A DNA stretch of 52,427 bases from Candidatus Heimdallarchaeota archaeon (lineage in GTDB: Archaea > Asgardarchaeota > Heimdallarchaeia > Heimdallarchaeales > Heimdallarchaeaceae). The DNA lies in contig JABCTC010000024.1 in the NCBI GenBank assembly GCA_018238545.1, positions 1 to 52,427 on the forward strand, in the 5' to 3' direction. Each line of letters starts with the position of its first letter. The first letter of the stretch is position 1. Below, piece by piece: positions 50,784 through 52,427 of this stretch. Both the position numbers and the translations under genes were made by a program. The notes beneath the pieces were generated by a model. That model had not been told where the DNA came from. It saw only the letters and a program-made list of their open reading frames with translations, and ran no database searches.

Positions 50784-50915
50784 ATGAACAAAAAACCTCG
50801 AAAGATTTCACTCAATCTCTTGCTAATTGAGATTGAGCTTACAAGAGCTGAGTTTGTATTTCTGTGCATTGGCATTGGAACAGGGTTATTCATCAGACTG
50901 TGGATACCCATATAA
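50784..50915 (+). CDS. Possible small membrane protein (43 aa)
   Basis: From ATG: MNKKPRKISLNLLLIEIELT then a hydrophobic helix (FVFLCIGIGTGLFIRLWIPI) and stop. The positive-inside N-terminus and a single helix look like a small membrane protein, and a promoter-like sequence lies upstream. No homologues known to me; the frame extends upstream to GTG 50709. Weak. Confidence 0.3.
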   Translation: MNKKPRKISLNLLLIEIELTRAEFVFLCIGIGTGLFIRLWIPI

Positions 50916-50938
50916 TATGATTAAGAGATGGAACGACA

Positions 50939-50955
50939 GGGGGAAATTTTCCCCC
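50939..50955. terminator. GC-clamped hairpin, possible terminator
   Basis: GGGGG at 50939-50943 pairs with CCCCC at 50951-50955, with AAATTTT between that can extend the stem. It stands out in AT-rich DNA and follows the small ORF stop by about 25 bp. Confidence 0.35.
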
Positions 50956-51089
50956 TTATCACATTACTATATACAGATGATTTGGATATAATCAAAACAA
51001 AATGTTGAAGATAAGAAAAATTAACATCTAAAAGATAGAAAGGTTTTTTAGAAAAAGAAGGAAAGGAAAAGTAGCAAAAACAGCAACAA

Positions 51090-51163
51090 GCGGAGATAGC
51101 AAAGACGTTATGCAGTGGTCTGCAAAACCACCAACCGGAGTTCAAATCTCCGTCTCCGCTCCA
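51090..51163 (+). tRNA. tRNA-Cys (GCA)
   Basis: The acceptor stem pairs GCGGAGA with TCTCCGC, the D stem is GCA/TGC, the anticodon arm GTGGT-CTGCAAA-ACCAC shows GCA, and the T arm is CGGAG-TTCAAAT-CTCCG. Discriminator U73, the identity base for cysteine, is present and CCA is encoded. Confidence 0.93.
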
Positions 51164-51257
51164 TCTACTTCTATTTTACTAGAGTTTTTCTTTATCGGCT
51201 TGTTAGCAAAACGGCCATGCCTCGCATACTATGAAGCTTTCTAACACTTACATGTGT

Positions 51258-52424
51258 TTAGTTCTGCTTATTGGGTGCCCCCAAGCTCCTCGTATGCGGA
51301 GAGGAGCGATTTTGTAATTCTAATTTTTTTAGGCCTTTTTCTACAATATTCTTCGCTGCGTTTGTATGTGTATTTACCTTTTTCCCACATTTTTTACATG
51401 GTGCTATATCATAGTGATTCCTCGGGTCTCTCTCTATCTTTCCACCACATTTGTTATGATACTTGCTTGTTCCTCTTTGATCAACTGTCACTAATTGCAC
51501 TTTATATCCAAGTATACTTGATGCTAATGCAGTTGCTTTTTCAAATAGCATTCTATTCTTTGGCATACTGTTAATTGCTTTTGCAAGTGCACCCCTTTTG
51601 CCTCTGGGGTCATTTTCTATGTCTTCCATAAAGAAGATTTTGCATTGGCTCTTGATAATAACAGCTGCAAGAAAGTGTGGAATGAGGTTTCTTATCTCTT
51701 TTACTATGTTTCTTTTTCGTTTGTGAATTCGACTAAGTTCTCCTTTTGTTTTATAATAACCGGCTATTTTCTTCTGTTTTGCTTTGCATGTTAAACTGAA
51801 ATGTAGCTCTGGTATCTTTCTTTTGTCTAGTATTCTATATCTCTCAAAAAGAACCTTGTATCTCTTAGGTAATTTCACTTCATTCGATAATGCCAACATA
51901 TGTTCTCCTATACGATTCACATCTAAACCAATAAAATCAGTTTTTGAAGTTTTAATGACTTTTAGAAACTCTTTAACTAATTTATAGTTTAGGAAGGTTT
52001 CTTCTGATCCTTCTAGAAATACATAAACACGTATCTTGTATCCCGGAGCTCTTTCGCCCCTTATACCTAAACATTTGATTTTTGCTCCTTTGATTAAATA
52101 CTCTCTTACTTGTTTTGGAAATACCAGTTTTCCAGTTATCCTTGGATGATCTTTGAGTGGAAACCCCAGATCAAATTCTCCATCAGCTTTTGCTAAAAAG
52201 GTCATGTAGCTAGCATCTCCTGGTCTCATTACCACAAATCTTTCATTCATCATCAATAGTATCGGTATTCTTCCTTTCTTTCTTCTGCTAAATGGTGGTT
52301 TAATCAATTTCTCTGGTTGGGCTTTTTTTATCAAATCATGAACAGTCTTTCCTATATCTGGAAAGAGTGCGAAGACTACAAACGTTCTTAATGCAGAAAA
52401 TAGACTTCTGTTTTTATTACCCAA
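51258..52424 (-). CDS. TnpB-like IS200/IS605 protein, RuvC site altered
   Basis: RNA-guided nuclease family of IS605 elements. RuvC-I FIGLDVN (Asp168), the arginine-rich helix KGELSRIHKRKRNIV, RuvC-II FFMEDIEND (Glu267), zinc finger HNKCGG..CKKCGKK with His in place of the first Cys, and the RuvC-III block THTNAAKNI, where the usual DRDxNAA aspartate is His353. The third catalytic residue is therefore missing. The frame is still open at the window edge (the listed start is TTG 52422-52424), so the true N-terminus probably lies outside. No TnpA is in the window. The gene end lies about 95 bp from tRNA-Cys. Confidence 0.85.
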   Translation of the reverse strand: MGNKNRSLFSALRTFVVFALFPDIGKTVHDLIKKAQPEKLIKPPFSRRKKGRIPILLMMNERFVVMRPGDASYMTFLAKADGEFDLGFPLKDHPRITGKLVFPKQVREYLIKGAKIKCLGIRGERAPGYKIRVYVFLEGSEETFLNYKLVKEFLKVIKTSKTDFIGLDVNRIGEHMLALSNEVKLPKRYKVLFERYRILDKRKIPELHFSLTCKAKQKKIAGYYKTKGELSRIHKRKRNIVKEIRNLIPHFLAAVIIKSQCKIFFMEDIENDPRGKRGALAKAINSMPKNRMLFEKATALASSILGYKVQLVTVDQRGTSKYHNKCGGKIERDPRNHYDIAPCKKCGKKVNTHTNAAKNIVEKGLKKLELQNRSSPHTRSLGAPNKQN

Positions 52425-52427
52425 AGC

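Overview
The window is AT-rich archaeal DNA carrying an Asgard-type gene set. The best evidence for Asgard is EF-1alpha with the eocyte/eukaryote-type insertion ([14 protein letters not shown]), a second EF-2-like GTPase without the diphthamide histidine, a Rab/Ras-like small GTPase, a Roadblock/LC7 protein, a probable gelsolin-like protein and a Urm1/MoaD-like beta-grasp protein ending in HGG. Both PolD subunits, Orc1/Cdc6, archaeal TopA, ArcTGT, AglB, archaeosortase and Sec61beta are also present. I cannot place it to class from sequence alone.

Left region (1-9.9 kb), accessory and the most unusual part. Two 529-residue helical TPR-like paralogues (482-2071 and 5890-7479) are each flanked by tiny genes, mostly 22-23 codons, for one peptide family with core YDPDxGDxDIxPPxWxP. 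I find five copies: 283-351, 2108-2176 (minus), 5537-5608, 5728-5796 and 7628-7684 (degenerate). Peptides beside TPR-1 end IGPxLWRP and those beside TPR-2 carry ILPPxW, so receptor-like proteins and peptides appear matched. This looks like an undescribed archaeal peptide/TPR pair, comparable in layout only to bacterial RRNPP systems. Around it are a HEAT-repeat gene split by an in-frame TGA, duplicated promoter and gene-end fragments, a winged-helix gene, two 36-nt palindromes and an M42 peptidase whose 3' end is duplicated beside the peptide genes.

Replication and translation block (9-16 kb): a possible replication origin (an ORB-like element and repeated TGTTCACAA motifs, 9125-9320), a DUF6788-like protein, a winged-helix protein, Orc1/Cdc6, an MtaD-type deaminase, the EF-2 paralogue and ribosomal protein uS10.

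Minus-strand RNA/sulfur cluster (16.2-24.2 kb): MoxR ATPase, VWA protein, a PUA-PAPS reductase-ferredoxin fusion, an Lsm protein, archaeosine TGT, an unknown protein, and a RuvC-like protein.

Plus-strand block (24.3-41.6 kb): PolD large subunit interrupted by a 540-residue intein at its active site, archaeosortase, gelsolin-like protein, Urm1-like protein, tRNA-Ser, TopA, PolD small subunit, AglB and EF-1alpha. Glutaredoxin, MazG-like, Sec61beta, intron-containing tRNA-Arg and Roadblock genes lie on the minus strand between them.

Ribosomal operon (41.7-45.6 kb, minus): eS19, PDCD5, eL39, eL31, eIF6, eL20/LX, prefoldin alpha, FtsY, a classical archaeal order. The right end holds a small membrane protein, the Rab-like GTPase, a GNAT enzyme, an MBL hydrolase, a TPR protein, tRNA-Cys and a TnpB-like protein whose third RuvC aspartate is replaced by histidine.

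Shine-Dalgarno-like GGTG(A) or GAGTGAT precedes many starts (uS10, TgtA, AglB, EF-1alpha, M42, 9947 gene and the peptides). Other genes look leaderless, with a TATA-like box about 25-30 nt before the start.
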